A stretch of 64,000 bases of DNA from Okeania sp. SIO2B3 (GCF_010672525.1 NZ_JAAHGH010000004.1:240207-304206); one strand, 5' to 3'; positions 36,397 to 45,793 are shown, counted from the first letter of the stretch. Made by a program: numbers and translations. Notes: generated by a model from the sequence alone, not told the origin.

Positions 36397-37671
36397 TCAT
36401 GTGGTTTCAATCATCGGAATTTTAATTGTAAATGTTGTTCCTTGTCCAAATTGGGATTCGACTGTGAGTTTGCCATTGTGCTTTTCTACAACAATTTGCT
36501 CGGCGATCGCCAGTCCGAGACCTGTACCTTTACCAACAGGTTTAGTCGTAAACATAGGTTCAAACAAACGTTGTTGAATGGATTCGGAAATGCCAATCCC
36601 GTTATCTGCAATTTGGATAACGATTTGTTGATCGGAGTTTATTTGAGTTGTAATCTTAATTTTGGGAACTCGATCGCCCAATTTTCCCTGGTTCATTGCT
36701 TCATCAAAGGCATCAATTGCATTTGCTAGGATATTCATAAATACCTGATTCATTTGTCCTGGATAACACAGCACTGAAGGCAATGAGCCATAAGACTTAA
36801 TTATTTTGATTTGGAGGTGATCGGCATTACCTTTGAGACGATGTTGCAGAATAGTTAGTGTACTATCCAAGCATTCATGTAAATCTGCCAAAACTTTAGT
36901 TTCACTATCGGAACGAGAAAAGGTGCGCAGTGAGTTTGAGATGTTTTTTATCCTTTCGGCACCTAATGTAAAAGAGTCTAAAATTTTGGCCATATCTTCT
37001 AAGACAAATTCTAGATCCAAATCCTCAATAGCTTCCTTTAACTGTGGTGAGGGTATAGGATACTCCTGCTGATATAGATTGATAATTTCAGCCACTTCAG
37101 CTATATGTTCTCGTAGTGGCTGAAGATTGTTGGCAATAAAGTTAATCGGATTATTAAGTTCATGGCCAATTCCAGACACCATTTCACCAAGGCCAGAAAG
37201 TTTTTCTTGCTGCACCAGTTGCACTTGAGCTTTTTGTAAGGCAGCTGTGCGATCGCTTACCTGTTTTTCCAAAGATTCTGTCAAGCGTTTTAGTTGAAGG
37301 TGTACCCGCAGTCGGGCTAAAACCTCAGCCTGGTCAAACGGCTTGGGAATATAATCAACAGCACCAAGAGAAAATCCTTTTGTTTTGCTTTCTATATCAG
37401 CAAGGGCAGTGGTAAAAATAATAGGAATGGATTTGGTTACAGGATTTGCTTTGAGCCGACGACAGGTTTCAAACCCATCTATTCCAGGCATCTCCACATC
37501 CAGTAAAATCAGTTCAGGGCTATTGCGTTCAACTAAGGCCAAAGCACTTTCTCCATCCATTGCCACTCGAAAACGAAATCCAGCAGCACCCAGCGTTTCT
37601 GAGAGTACGGATAGGTTGGTAGGGTTGTCATCCACAATTAATATAAATGGAGAGTCTTTATTGATTAACAT
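36397..37671 (-). CDS. Receiver-histidine kinase (response regulator fused to kinase)
   Basis: The 424 residues form a cytosolic protein. The receiver is residues 8-125 (ILIVDDNPTNLSVL, phospho-Asp in ELILLDVEMPGIDGF, Lys in YIPKPF), followed by a coiled coil (LQLKRLTESLEKQVSDRTAA). HisKA has its His in MVSGIGHELNNPINFIANN, and HATPase_c shows ANAIDAFDEA, DNGIGISESI and [13 protein letters not shown]. There is no membrane segment, so it probably receives phosphate or binds the membrane kinase. It is the first gene of the minus-strand trio 37671-32814. ATG 37671 is well placed. Confidence 0.92.
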   Translation of the reverse strand: MLINKDSPFILIVDDNPTNLSVLSETLGAAGFRFRVAMDGESALALVERNSPELILLDVEMPGIDGFETCRRLKANPVTKSIPIIFTTALADIESKTKGFSLGAVDYIPKPFDQAEVLARLRVHLQLKRLTESLEKQVSDRTAALQKAQVQLVQQEKLSGLGEMVSGIGHELNNPINFIANNLQPLREHIAEVAEIINLYQQEYPIPSPQLKEAIEDLDLEFVLEDMAKILDSFTLGAERIKNISNSLRTFSRSDSETKVLADLHECLDSTLTILQHRLKGNADHLQIKIIKSYGSLPSVLCYPGQMNQVFMNILANAIDAFDEAMNQGKLGDRVPKIKITTQINSDQQIVIQIADNGIGISESIQQRLFEPMFTTKPVGKGTGLGLAIAEQIVVEKHNGKLTVESQFGQGTTFTIKIPMIETT

Positions 37672-38551
37672 AACACTCTTCTTCCTATTTTCAACAATTA
37701 TTACACTCCTTACAAAACAATATTAGAATTAAGTTAAGCTTTATTGAGTTTAATCATTATTACTTATAATATCTTAAAGGAGAGGAAATGATTAATTAAG
37801 AATAGTTTCTATTTGCTCGTGTAGATTTAAGGATATCGAACGCCGATTTCAATCAAAAAAACAATAAAAAAACATAGTATTTTGCAGGATGAAACATTTA
37901 TTTCATCGTCATGGAAAATCGAATATTTTTGGTAGATAAAATATTTTTTTTAGGTGATTAAATTACTCCTAAATTAGAGTGAAGTTGTGAATATTATCAT
38001 TATCATAAAAACAGAGCATATTCTAATTAATATTATGTTTATTCTACAGTTTAAATAATTTTTAGAGATAGAATGATGGGATAAAGATCAGAATATATAA
38101 GATATATGAGCGTATTTTTGTCCGACTATAGATTGCTATAATTTTATTTATAAGCAATTATCTGAACATGATATAGCGGTCTTAGATAGAATAGAAAAAT
38201 TAGCTACATATCAAGAGCAGTCACCCTCATATAATGTTCGCTTGAATACTTATAAATAACTTAGCGAAAATTCATAACTCAGGAGGGAAGAAAGAAAGAA
38301 GTAACAAAAATAAAGATAATTTCAGTATTTTTTCGGTACTGTCAGTTCTTAAATTTTATGGCGTTGGTGAAGCGCGTATATGATATTAATTGAAATTACT
38401 TAGGAGTGAGGTAGAGGAGCCGCCGGTAGGGCAACGTACAGGAGAAGAGAGAATCACAAAGATTTAGTAGTTATAAGGATTGGAGGGATTGGAGAATTTT
38501 TTTATGTCTAACCATACAGATTTGATGTGACCCGCCCGAATATGATATCAG
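37672..38551. other. Gene-free AT-rich stretch
   Basis: No reading frame with family features is present. A lone family B end (CTGAACATGATA, about 38161-38172) and a purine-rich CAGGAGGGAAGAAAGAAAG tract (38280-38300) are the only recognisable pieces. The promoter of the kinase cluster should be near 37672-37750. Confidence 0.5.
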
Positions 38552-38680
38552 TAGACCTCTCCGGAAAAGAGGGAGTAGGGACGTTGCATACAACGTCCGT
38601 ACAGAGTAGGAATTAGAGGGAAAGAATTGATGATTTATCTACGATAATTGATTTTATTTTTGATTATTGGAGAAGTCTAG
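38552..38680. mobile_element. MITE family F copy 1
   Basis: The ends are TAGACCTCTCC and GGAGAAGTCTAG, with TACGATAATTGATTTTATTTT inside. This matches the element at 59920 and the nested one at 42552. Confidence 0.7.
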
Positions 38681-38835
38681 TATTTAGATAACTAACAAAA
38701 GAAGCTTGGCTCCAAAAACAGAGCCAAAGCGGTAGGCTCATAAAAAAGTAGCTGATATCAGAGCGGACGCACTGCATAAACTGACAAAGGGGTGAACGGC
38801 CGTTCACCCCTACTACCTGTGGTTATTATTCGTAA

Positions 38836-39045
38836 TATCATGTCCGGATAATTAGTTATAAAAAAACTTTCTTCTTCTTGTCCTATTCTTCCTCTTCCTT
38901 CTTCATTTCTTCCCTCCTGACTCGGTCCTTCCCCTCCCCTCCTGGGAGGGGTTAGGGGTGGGTTGGGAGGGGGAGGGGCGAGGGGTGGGTTGACTCCTGA
39001 GGACTCCGTAGTTATTTATTTATCACTGTTCAACCGGACATGATA
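38836..39045. mobile_element. MITE family B copy 2
   Basis: The ends TATCATGTCCGG and CCGGACATGATA are flanked by TAA on each side. The interior includes the CCTCCTGGGAGGGGTTAGGGG block also found in family E. A GGGGTGAACGG/CCGTTCACCCC palindrome stands about 20 bp to its left (38789-38813). Confidence 0.88.
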
Positions 39046-39067
39046 TAAGTCCTGTGCAAGTTATTTT

Positions 39068-41080
39068 TCAAACAATCTCTATGAAATCATCAATACCGAT
39101 CGCACTTCTTTCTACACCCTGTAAAATAATTGAAAGTTGGTCGCCACTAATGCGAGTATCATTACCTATCTCAGAAATAGTTAACTGCTCAAAAGTCAGA
39201 CCTCCCTTTAAACCAATAATATCTATTCCATCTTCAAAATCAGTGATAATATTGTCGCCATTACCAAACCTGAACTCAAACATATCCCCACCTGCTCCAC
39301 CAGTGAGAATATCATTACCTATTTGACCACCAATAATATCATCTCCGATACCACCATCAACTGTATCATTACCTTTGCCTCCGTATAGCAAGTCATTACC
39401 ATCCGAACCTTGGATAATATCATTACCTCGATTTCCGTACATGAGATTATTTTCAGAAGTTCTGATTAAATCATCATCATCATTTGTACCGATAACAACA
39501 TTAGGAGCAATAACCGACTGAGTTCTCTGCCAAACACTTTCCCCTACTTCTCGCCCTAACTCCCGACCATTTAGATCGCCATCATCAAAATGAATACCAC
39601 CATAAAGCCGAGAAATACCAGCTTCATCAGCAGCTTCACTAAAAGTATCCCACTCCAAAATAACAGTTTCTTGAGGTGTCACACCAGGTTCAAAACGAGA
39701 CTCTCCTACAGCAAAACTGACTGAAGCACCAAAATCATCACTACCAGTAAACCGTTCCAAAATTTCAGCACCCGCAGCACTAAAAGTACTATGACCAGAT
39801 ACATATTCAGCAAAAGGAGGTGAAGGGTCACTACCAGGTGTTTGAAAGGTGAGAAAATCAGTTGCCAAAATAGTTTGCGTTCCTTGTGCAGGACCTGCCC
39901 AAGCATCAATAGCAAAACCACCAAGCTCTGGATTAAATTCTCCAATTAAACCCAGTTCTCCTAATTCCCGGACAGTGCGTACAGGTCGAGCATAATCATA
40001 AAAAGTTTTAGCATCCCAAGCAGCAATACCAGCATCGAATACTGCATTACCCAAATTAAAGAACAGTTTCACATCCTGGTCTAAAGTATGATTATCCCTG
40101 GCGGAAACAAATTCTCCGAAAGTCAGCCAAGTTCCGGGAGGAAATGATGTACCGCCTCCATCTTCCCAAAATTCGGCAATTAATTTTTGCTCGTCTGTCA
40201 GGTTAGCACTGAGGTCAACAACTCTTTGTGTCTGTTCAATAAATCCTGGATTAATAATTGTACCAACAATATCAGGAGTAATTTCAACCACAGACTGGTC
40301 TGCTAGAGTAATTGTGCGTGCTTCTAAGTCTACCTCACCATCAACAAGTAAAAATGGTTCTGGTGCTTCTGGTCGTATTTCTTCAACAGATGTGAGACTA
40401 AAGGGTGTAACACTGCCCCACTGAGGTGTTAAGAATGTTTGTATTCTTTGTTCCTCACCGGGTAAAGCATCAATAGGAACTCTTTCGGGAGTCCAAGACT
40501 CTATGTCGATAGTTTCTCCAGGAAAATTAAGGGGTTGATAGTTAGTAATATCGGAGTAAGGAGTACCGTTACCGTTAGGGTCATTTCCTAGTTGATTTGA
40601 GCCATCATTACGACGGAATGCTAATAGTGCTTCAGCGGAGACGTTACCAATGCCAGCAGCAGTGGTGGTATCGGTGGTTGTGTTGTTGGGGTCAAAGCCT
40701 AATTCAGCCATGACATCGTTGAAAATTTCTACTTCGCTAGGGAATAGTTCCGATAATACCCGATAAGCAGCAAAACTTATAGCTTCAGTTTTGTTGGCAT
40801 CAGTGTTTTCTGACTGGGGACGTTGGAGGTTATCCTCTAATTGAGTTCCCACAGCTAATGGATCGTAGGCGCTCCAAGCGTCATAGGCGGCTGTGTGTAG
40901 GATGCCATAAGCACGAGAGGCAACAGTCGGACCGGGGGAGGTGTTGATGACTGCTTGTTGTACTGCTCGATCCCAGAGTACGGATATGCTTGGTGTTGGA
41001 TTTTCTACTGTAACGAGTTGAGTTTCTGGGTTGAGGGTGAGATTGATATTGTTGTTAGGATTTGGAAATGTAGAATTCAT
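39068..41080 (-). CDS. Vanadium-dependent haloperoxidase with C-terminal RTX repeats
   Basis: The 670-residue protein belongs to the PAP2/vanadium chloroperoxidase superfamily, which oxidises halides with H2O2 to hypohalous species. Residues 1-540 form the helical haloperoxidase domain: DAWSAYDPLA, TFYDYARPVRTVRELG, and the vanadate-binding EYVSGHSTFSAAGAEIL and SRLYGGIHFDDGDLNGRELG. About 550-630 carry calcium-binding RTX nonapeptides (GNRGNDIIQ, GSDGNDLLY, GGKGNDTVD, GGIGDDIIG, GGQIGNDIL). There is no N-terminal signal peptide, which with RTX repeats points to type I secretion; no type I secretion genes are in the window. It stands alone. Whether it brominates or chlorinates cannot be told. 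Confidence 0.9.
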   Translation of the reverse strand: MNSTFPNPNNNINLTLNPETQLVTVENPTPSISVLWDRAVQQAVINTSPGPTVASRAYGILHTAAYDAWSAYDPLAVGTQLEDNLQRPQSENTDANKTEAISFAAYRVLSELFPSEVEIFNDVMAELGFDPNNTTTDTTTAAGIGNVSAEALLAFRRNDGSNQLGNDPNGNGTPYSDITNYQPLNFPGETIDIESWTPERVPIDALPGEEQRIQTFLTPQWGSVTPFSLTSVEEIRPEAPEPFLLVDGEVDLEARTITLADQSVVEITPDIVGTIINPGFIEQTQRVVDLSANLTDEQKLIAEFWEDGGGTSFPPGTWLTFGEFVSARDNHTLDQDVKLFFNLGNAVFDAGIAAWDAKTFYDYARPVRTVRELGELGLIGEFNPELGGFAIDAWAGPAQGTQTILATDFLTFQTPGSDPSPPFAEYVSGHSTFSAAGAEILERFTGSDDFGASVSFAVGESRFEPGVTPQETVILEWDTFSEAADEAGISRLYGGIHFDDGDLNGRELGREVGESVWQRTQSVIAPNVVIGTNDDDDLIRTSENNLMYGNRGNDIIQGSDGNDLLYGGKGNDTVDGGIGDDIIGGQIGNDILTGGAGGDMFEFRFGNGDNIITDFEDGIDIIGLKGGLTFEQLTISEIGNDTRISGDQLSIILQGVERSAIGIDDFIEIV

Positions 41081-41387
41081 AATATTATTGAATTAATAGA
41101 AATAGCTAATAATTTTAAGCTACTATTATGTTGATTTTGTTCGGTAAGAATTTGCAGTCATTTTCTGATGACTTGCCTTTTACTATGATGCACAACTTCT
41201 GATGACTTGCCTTTTACTATAATGCACAACTTTTCTATCAACGACAACAGTATAATTACGGATTTATCACAATTTATTTTTCTATAAATTATCTCAAATT
41301 AATAGTAATAATACGTAAGTATTTCCTGCGGACTGCTGCACAAATAGCTATTAGCTATCAGCTCTCAGCTCTCATTAGGGGGTATAA

Positions 41388-41513
41388 TATCATGTCCGGT
41401 AGCATCGGAGCGTGTATAAAATTAAGGTGATAAAAGGAGAAAGCCTTCTGCCTCCTGCCTCCTGCCTTCTGCCTTCCTTCCACCAAAGTCTAATTATTCA
41501 ACCGGACATGATA
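41388..41513. mobile_element. MITE family B copy 3 (nested)
   Basis: TATCATGTCCGG to CCGGACATGATA, with TAA on both sides. The interior begins TAGCATCGGAGCGTGTATAA and has CCTTCTGCCTCCTGCC repeats. Confidence 0.9.
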
Positions 41514-41571
41514 TAAATAGACTGTTTCAGCCAGCTTTTATAGCAATCATAAATTCTGACTCAATTAGTAA

Positions 41572-41722
41572 TATCATGTCCGGATAATCAGCGATAGAAC
41601 CCCGTTCCGCTGACGCGACCAAAAAACCTTCTCCCTTTGAACCTTTCTTTCCCTTCTACCCTCAGCATAGCTGCCTTCTGTCTTCCTTCCACCAAAGTCT
41701 AATTATTCAACCGGACATGATA
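41572..41722. mobile_element. MITE family B copy 4 (nested)
   Basis: TATCATGTCCGG to CCGGACATGATA, with TAA on both sides. It is inserted in a CAGTAAAGC-like site of the family D element, which is uninterrupted in the copy at 15641. Confidence 0.9.
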
Positions 41723-42112
41723 TAAAGCTTTTATCTAAAACTAAAAGCAATAGCTGATGGCTGATAGCTGACGGCTGAATGCTTACGATAATACTGAAGA
41801 ATAGAGAACAAGGGAAAACTTGTTTGTGCAGCATTCCGCACGGAAAAAATATTCTGGCTTCGACAGCTATATAATATTATGGCTAATTAATGAGACTTCA
41901 TTTTACAGCGAATATTATGTTAGGTTGAATGCTTATAATAACTTAGCGAGGAGTCAGGAGTCAGAAGTCAGGAGGGAAGAAAGATCGCTTTTCTTGATCT
42001 CATTTACGGTAGCATCGGAGCGTGTATAGAATTAAGTTTCAATTGAGAGAAAACCTTCTGCACTCTGCCTTCTTTCCACCAAAGTATCAGTATTCAAGCA
42101 GAGATGATATGA

Positions 42113-42374
42113 TCTCATGTCCGGTAGTATCGTTTGTGTATAAAATTACAGCGCTTTTCATTTGAGTAGACCACAAAATTATTTTTGGCTAGGGAGTAGG
42201 GAGTAGGGAGTAGGGAGTAGGGGGTAGAAAAATGCTTTTGGGTTGCCCATACTAACTGTAGTCTATCCATGTGAAAAGCGCTATAAGGTGACAATAGGAG
42301 AAAACCTTCTGCCTCCTGCCTCCTGCCTCCTGCCTTCCTTCCACCAAAGTCTAATTATTCAACTGGACATGATA
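42113..42374. mobile_element. MITE family B copy 5, hosting a family G element
   Basis: The ends are TCTCATGTCCGG and CTGGACATGATA, with TGA flanks. Its interior TAAAATTA...AGGTGACAATAGG is continuous in copy 3 but is split here at 42150-42282. Confidence 0.82.
42150..42282. mobile_element. Family G element, AGCGCTTTTCA inverted ends (nested)
   Basis: It starts AGCGCTTTTCATTTGAG and ends ATGTGAAAAGCGCT. The interior has five GGGAGTA units in tandem (near 42190-42225). Confidence 0.8.
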
Positions 42375-42551
42375 TGATTTGTATCAGCAAACATCACAGA
42401 AAAGTAGGAAGTTGCATATTTGTTGGAGGAATTCTAGTTTTAGAGAAAGAAAAAGTAAAATATGAGATTTAACTTTCTGCAAAGATTCATCTCTGGATTC
42501 AGTAACGCCAAATTTTTTGTACAGTATATAATATCATGTCCGGATAATTAG

Positions 42552-42797
42552 TAGACATAGGCGTGGTCATAAAAAATAAAATCAATTATCACACAGAAAT
42601 TATCAAAATCATAAGGGTCGCGCAACCCCGTTTTAAGGCGATCGGGTTTTTGGAGCGAAGCTCAAATCCCCTACTTCCCCTCCTGGGAGGGGCAGGGGTG
42701 GGTTGGGGAGGGGCGGGGGTGGGTTAACTTCTGACTTCTGACTTCGTTAACAATTCTTTCCCCCTACTGCCTACTCCCTCTTTTCTGGAGATGTCTA
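42552..42797. mobile_element. MITE family F copy (nested), itself hosting family E
   Basis: TAGACATAGG at the left and GGAGATGTCTAG at the right bound the element. The AATAAAATCAATTATC interior matches F copies inverted. It is split by the family E repeat at 42615-42751. Confidence 0.72.
42615..42751 (+). repeat. Repeat family E copy 4 (innermost layer)
   Basis: It starts GGGTCGCGCAACCCCG and ends CTTCTGACTTCGTTAAC, with TTTTTGGAGCGAAGCTC and the CCCCTCCTGGGAGGGG hairpin inside. Confidence 0.72.
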
Positions 42798-42934
42798 GTG
42801 ATAGAAAAAACTTTCTCTTTCTTCTTCTTTCTTCCCCTCCTGGGAGGGGCTAGGGGTGGGTTGACTCCTGACTCGGTCCTCCTGACTCCTCCAATGATAA
42901 GTATTGAACTTTCGCCAATCAAAAATATATTTTG

Positions 42935-43855
42935 TTAACTCACAAGACTAGAAGTGACAGCCATTTTATGAGTATGTTCGTGGAGATATTCCAAAAATGC
43001 TTGAGCTACTACCGATAATTGTTTGCCAGCTAGATAGGATACATACCACTGCCGCTTAATTGGAAAATTTTGAACATCTAGGGTTGTGAGTTCCCACTCA
43101 GAACTTTCGCAGTAGAGAGTATGTTTTGACAAAACGGAAATTCCTAACCCTCCAGCGATCGCTTGTTTAATAGCCTCATTACTACCAAGTTCTAGGCGCA
43201 CTTTCACAGCAATTTTATGCTTGGCAAATAGTTTTTGCACCGCCTGGCGAGTACCAGAACCAGATTCTCTCATAATAAAAGCTTCATTATTGAGACGTTT
43301 AATAGGAATATTTCTCTGGCCTGCCAAAGGATGATTTTTGTTTGCTACTAAAACTAGAGGATTATCCATCAAAGCTTCACTACATAGAGGTATATCTTCA
43401 GGAGGTTGACTGGATATATATAGATCGTCTTGGTTTTCCAACATTCGTCTAGTGATGTTTTGGTGGTTTGTCACTTCCAGAGAAATATCTACACCTGGAT
43501 ACTCTTGGCAGAAATAACCTAAGATTCTGGGTACAAAATATTTAGCAGTGGTAACTACTGCCAAACGTAATTGCCCTTGTTTAGTCCCCTTAATATCAGC
43601 CACCGTCATCTCAAAGCGATTGAGCTGTTCAAATACTTCCTGACAAGTGGCAAATAATTCTCTACCAACATCTGTTAAGTAAAGCTGCTTGCCAATTTGC
43701 TCAAACAAAGGCATACCTACTGCCTGGCCCAGTTGTTTGACTTGAGCAGAGACAGTGGGTTGAGTAATGAATAACTCTTCAGCAGCCTTAGTAAAACTAC
43801 CGTGAAGGGCCACTGTCTGAAAGACTCTCAACTGATGTAAGGTTGCCTGAATCAA
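42935..43855 (-). CDS. LysR-family regulator, CmpR/RbcR/CcmR-like
   Basis: The 306 residues have an N-terminal winged helix (LHQLRVFQTVALHGSFTKAA, then QPTVSAQVKQLGQAVGMPLF) and a LysR substrate-binding domain with MRESGSGTRQAVQKLF and GGLGISVLSKHTL. The sequence fits the cyanobacterial group that controls carbon fixation and bicarbonate uptake, whose effectors include 2-phosphoglycolate, RuBP, 2-oxoglutarate and NADP+. It is divergent from bicA, with 183 bp between starts and a perfect inverted repeat in that gap, so it very likely controls bicA and itself. Which paralogue (CmpR, RbcR or CcmR) cannot be fixed from sequence reading alone. Confidence 0.85.
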   Translation of the reverse strand: MIQATLHQLRVFQTVALHGSFTKAAEELFITQPTVSAQVKQLGQAVGMPLFEQIGKQLYLTDVGRELFATCQEVFEQLNRFEMTVADIKGTKQGQLRLAVVTTAKYFVPRILGYFCQEYPGVDISLEVTNHQNITRRMLENQDDLYISSQPPEDIPLCSEALMDNPLVLVANKNHPLAGQRNIPIKRLNNEAFIMRESGSGTRQAVQKLFAKHKIAVKVRLELGSNEAIKQAIAGGLGISVLSKHTLYCESSEWELTTLDVQNFPIKRQWYVSYLAGKQLSVVAQAFLEYLHEHTHKMAVTSSLVS

Positions 43856-43974
43856 GAACTTTTCCTCCTAAATATAAGAAAAATAAAGAAAATCTTAAGA
43901 CTGGTATAAGCAATTACAAACTATCAAGTATTGCATTCCCAATTGATTTCTATAATAATCATCACATAGACTAT

Positions 43975-44004
43975 AGTCAATGGTTAATATGTCTATCATT
44001 GACT
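43975..44004. promoter_or_regulatory. Candidate LysR operator, AGTCAATG-N14-CATTGACT
   Basis: AGTCAATG (43975-43982) and CATTGACT (43997-44004) are exact inverse complements 14 bases apart, 35 bp upstream of the bicA start. The TCAATG half-site is the one reported for CcmR/NdhR operators, though the spacing differs from the published TCAATG-N10-ATCAAT. A second palindrome, TAGACTATAGTC, overlaps its left half. Binding is inferred. Confidence 0.6.
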
Positions 44005-44038
44005 TAATTAAATAAAAAAGAAAAACTTATCAATCTTT

Positions 44039-45793
44039 ATGGCTTTTGCTACACAAGTTTTCAACAAAATAAATTTTAGGAATATCAAGGGCGATATGTT
44101 CGGCGGTTTGACTGCTGCTGTCATTGCCCTCCCTATGGCACTCGCCTTCGGTGTCGCTTCGGGTGCTGCCGAGGCTGGCGCACCTGCTGCGGGTTTGTAT
44201 GGTGCTGTATTAGTTGGTTTGTTTGCAGCACTGTTTGGTGGTACTCCCACCCTGATTTCTGAGCCTACTGGACCGATGACCGTGGTAACCACTGCTGTGA
44301 TTGCTCACTTAACTACCAGCAACCCAGAAAATGGTCTGGCAATGGCTTTTACCGTAGTCATGATGGCAGGAGTACTCCAAATTATTTTTGGTTTATTGCG
44401 GTTTGGTAAATACATTACCATGATGCCTTACAACGTGATTTCTGGTTTCATGTCAGGCATCGGTATAATCCTGATTATCCTGCAAATTGGTCCGTTTCTC
44501 GGACAAGCTAGCCCCAAAGGTGGTGTAGTTGGGACTATTCAGAATATACCTAACCTTTTAACAAATATTAATCCTATAGAGACAGGTTTAGCAGCTCTGA
44601 CAGTAGCTATACTCTTTTTGGTACCAGCTAAGGTCAAGAAATTTGTGCCACCACCATTATTAGCATTAGTAGTAGGAACAGTAATTTCTGTTTTATTTTT
44701 CTCAGATGCTGGTATTCGTCGCATCGGTGAAATTCCTACTGGTCTACCTAGCTTACAGTTACCTTACTTTACTCCAGATCAATTGCAGTTAATGGTAGCT
44801 GATGCGGCAGTCTTAGCAATGCTTGGCTGTATTGATGCTTTGTTAACTTCCGTGGTTGCTGACAGTTTGACTCGGACTCAACATAACTCCGACAAAGAAT
44901 TGATAGGTCAAGGTTTAGGTAACTTAGCTTCAGGATTGTTTGGTGGTCTTCCTGGTGCTGGTGCAACAATGGGTACTGTAGTTAATATCAATACAGGTGC
45001 TCGCTCTGCTTTATCTGGTATTACCCGTGCTTTCATTTTAATGATTGTGGTTTTGGGAGCTGGTAGTTTAACAGCAAAAATTCCCATGGCAGTTTTGGCA
45101 GGTATCGCTCTCCAGGTTGGTATTAAGATTATTGACTGGGGTTTCCTCAAGCGTGCCCATAATATTTCTTGGAAATCTGCCATGATTATGTACGGTGTGA
45201 TCGGTCTGACTGTGTTCGTTGACCTGATCGCTGCTGTAGGTATTGGGGTGTTTGTTGCTAATGTTCTAACTATCGATCGCTTGACTCAACTTAAATCTGA
45301 GGATGTGAAAGCTATCACTGATGCTGATGATGCAATCATCTTAGACAATGATGAGAAAGAATTACTAGACCGTGCTGAGGGTCGGATTTTATTATTCCAC
45401 CTCAGTGGTCCGATGATTTTCGGTGTTTCTAAAGCTATCTCTCGCCAGCATACACTTCTGAACAACTATGAAGTGTTGATTGTAGATTTGAGCGAAGTAC
45501 CTCACATGGGTGTGACTTCTGCTCTAGCAATAGAAAATGCAATTCAGGAAACTGTTGATACCGGTCGTCATGTATTCCTAGTTGGTGCTACAGGCAGCGT
45601 CAAACGACGTTTAGAAAAACTGGGAGTTTTAGAGATTGTACCTCCACAAAATATGTTGGTGGATCGCAGGCAAGCATTGGTCAATGCTGTTGCTTTAGTT
45701 ACTTCTGATGCTAATATCAATTCTAAAAATTCTAAGGTAACTAACGAAACTCCACCCAGTTTTGATAATCTGCAAATTGGTCAAAAACCTTAA
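44039..45793 (+). CDS. bicA: BicA Na+-dependent bicarbonate transporter (SulP family)
   Basis: BicA is a high-flux, low-affinity bicarbonate importer of the cytoplasmic membrane that feeds the carboxysome. The 584 residues begin FRNIKGDMFGGLTAAVIALP then MALAFGVASGA, and contain GTPTLISEPTGPMTVV, MMPYNVISGFMSGIGIIL and the SulP signature LLTSVVADSLTRTQHNSDKE, all as in characterised BicA. It has 12-14 membrane helices up to about residue 420, then a cytosolic STAS domain (430-560; LLFHLSGPMIFGVSKAI, LIVDLSEVPHMGVTSALAIE). A short insertion (EAGAPAAG) near residue 45 and a ~25-residue Ser/Asn-rich tail make it longer than the 564-residue type form. It is divergent from the LysR gene and upstream of sbtA. 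Confidence 0.93.
   Translation: MAFATQVFNKINFRNIKGDMFGGLTAAVIALPMALAFGVASGAAEAGAPAAGLYGAVLVGLFAALFGGTPTLISEPTGPMTVVTTAVIAHLTTSNPENGLAMAFTVVMMAGVLQIIFGLLRFGKYITMMPYNVISGFMSGIGIILIILQIGPFLGQASPKGGVVGTIQNIPNLLTNINPIETGLAALTVAILFLVPAKVKKFVPPPLLALVVGTVISVLFFSDAGIRRIGEIPTGLPSLQLPYFTPDQLQLMVADAAVLAMLGCIDALLTSVVADSLTRTQHNSDKELIGQGLGNLASGLFGGLPGAGATMGTVVNINTGARSALSGITRAFILMIVVLGAGSLTAKIPMAVLAGIALQVGIKIIDWGFLKRAHNISWKSAMIMYGVIGLTVFVDLIAAVGIGVFVANVLTIDRLTQLKSEDVKAITDADDAIILDNDEKELLDRAEGRILLFHLSGPMIFGVSKAISRQHTLLNNYEVLIVDLSEVPHMGVTSALAIENAIQETVDTGRHVFLVGATGSVKRRLEKLGVLEIVPPQNMLVDRRQALVNAVALVTSDANINSKNSKVTNETPPSFDNLQIGQKP

Larger units (their letters stand above)
41315..41786. mobile_element. MITE family D copy carrying two nested family B elements
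   Basis: It runs from GTAAGTATTTCCTGCGG to GGCTGAATGCTTAC. After removing 41388-41513 and 41572-41722, plus one copy of each duplicated TAA, the remainder aligns end to end with the reverse complement of the intact copy at 15641. Confidence 0.85.
42532..42900. mobile_element. MITE family B copy 6 hosting families F and E (three layers)
   Basis: The left end is TATCATGTCCGG after TAA. The interior GGATAATTAG is interrupted at 42552 by a family F element and continues TGATAGAAAAAACTTTC after it, matching the uninterrupted phrase GGATAATTAGTGATAAAAAA at 59240. The right end is degraded (AATGATAAGTATTGAACTTT), so 42900 is approximate. Confidence 0.7.

Noticed and set aside
36038..36400. N-terminal extension of the hybrid kinase to 36400
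   Set aside because: The extra 121 residues are translated tandem repeat (RPRVGNRRKRSDPA and the like), and the membrane helix expected at the N-terminus begins at ATG 36037.
41820..42029. 69-residue frame in the MITE nest
   Set aside because: It covers repeat fragments only.
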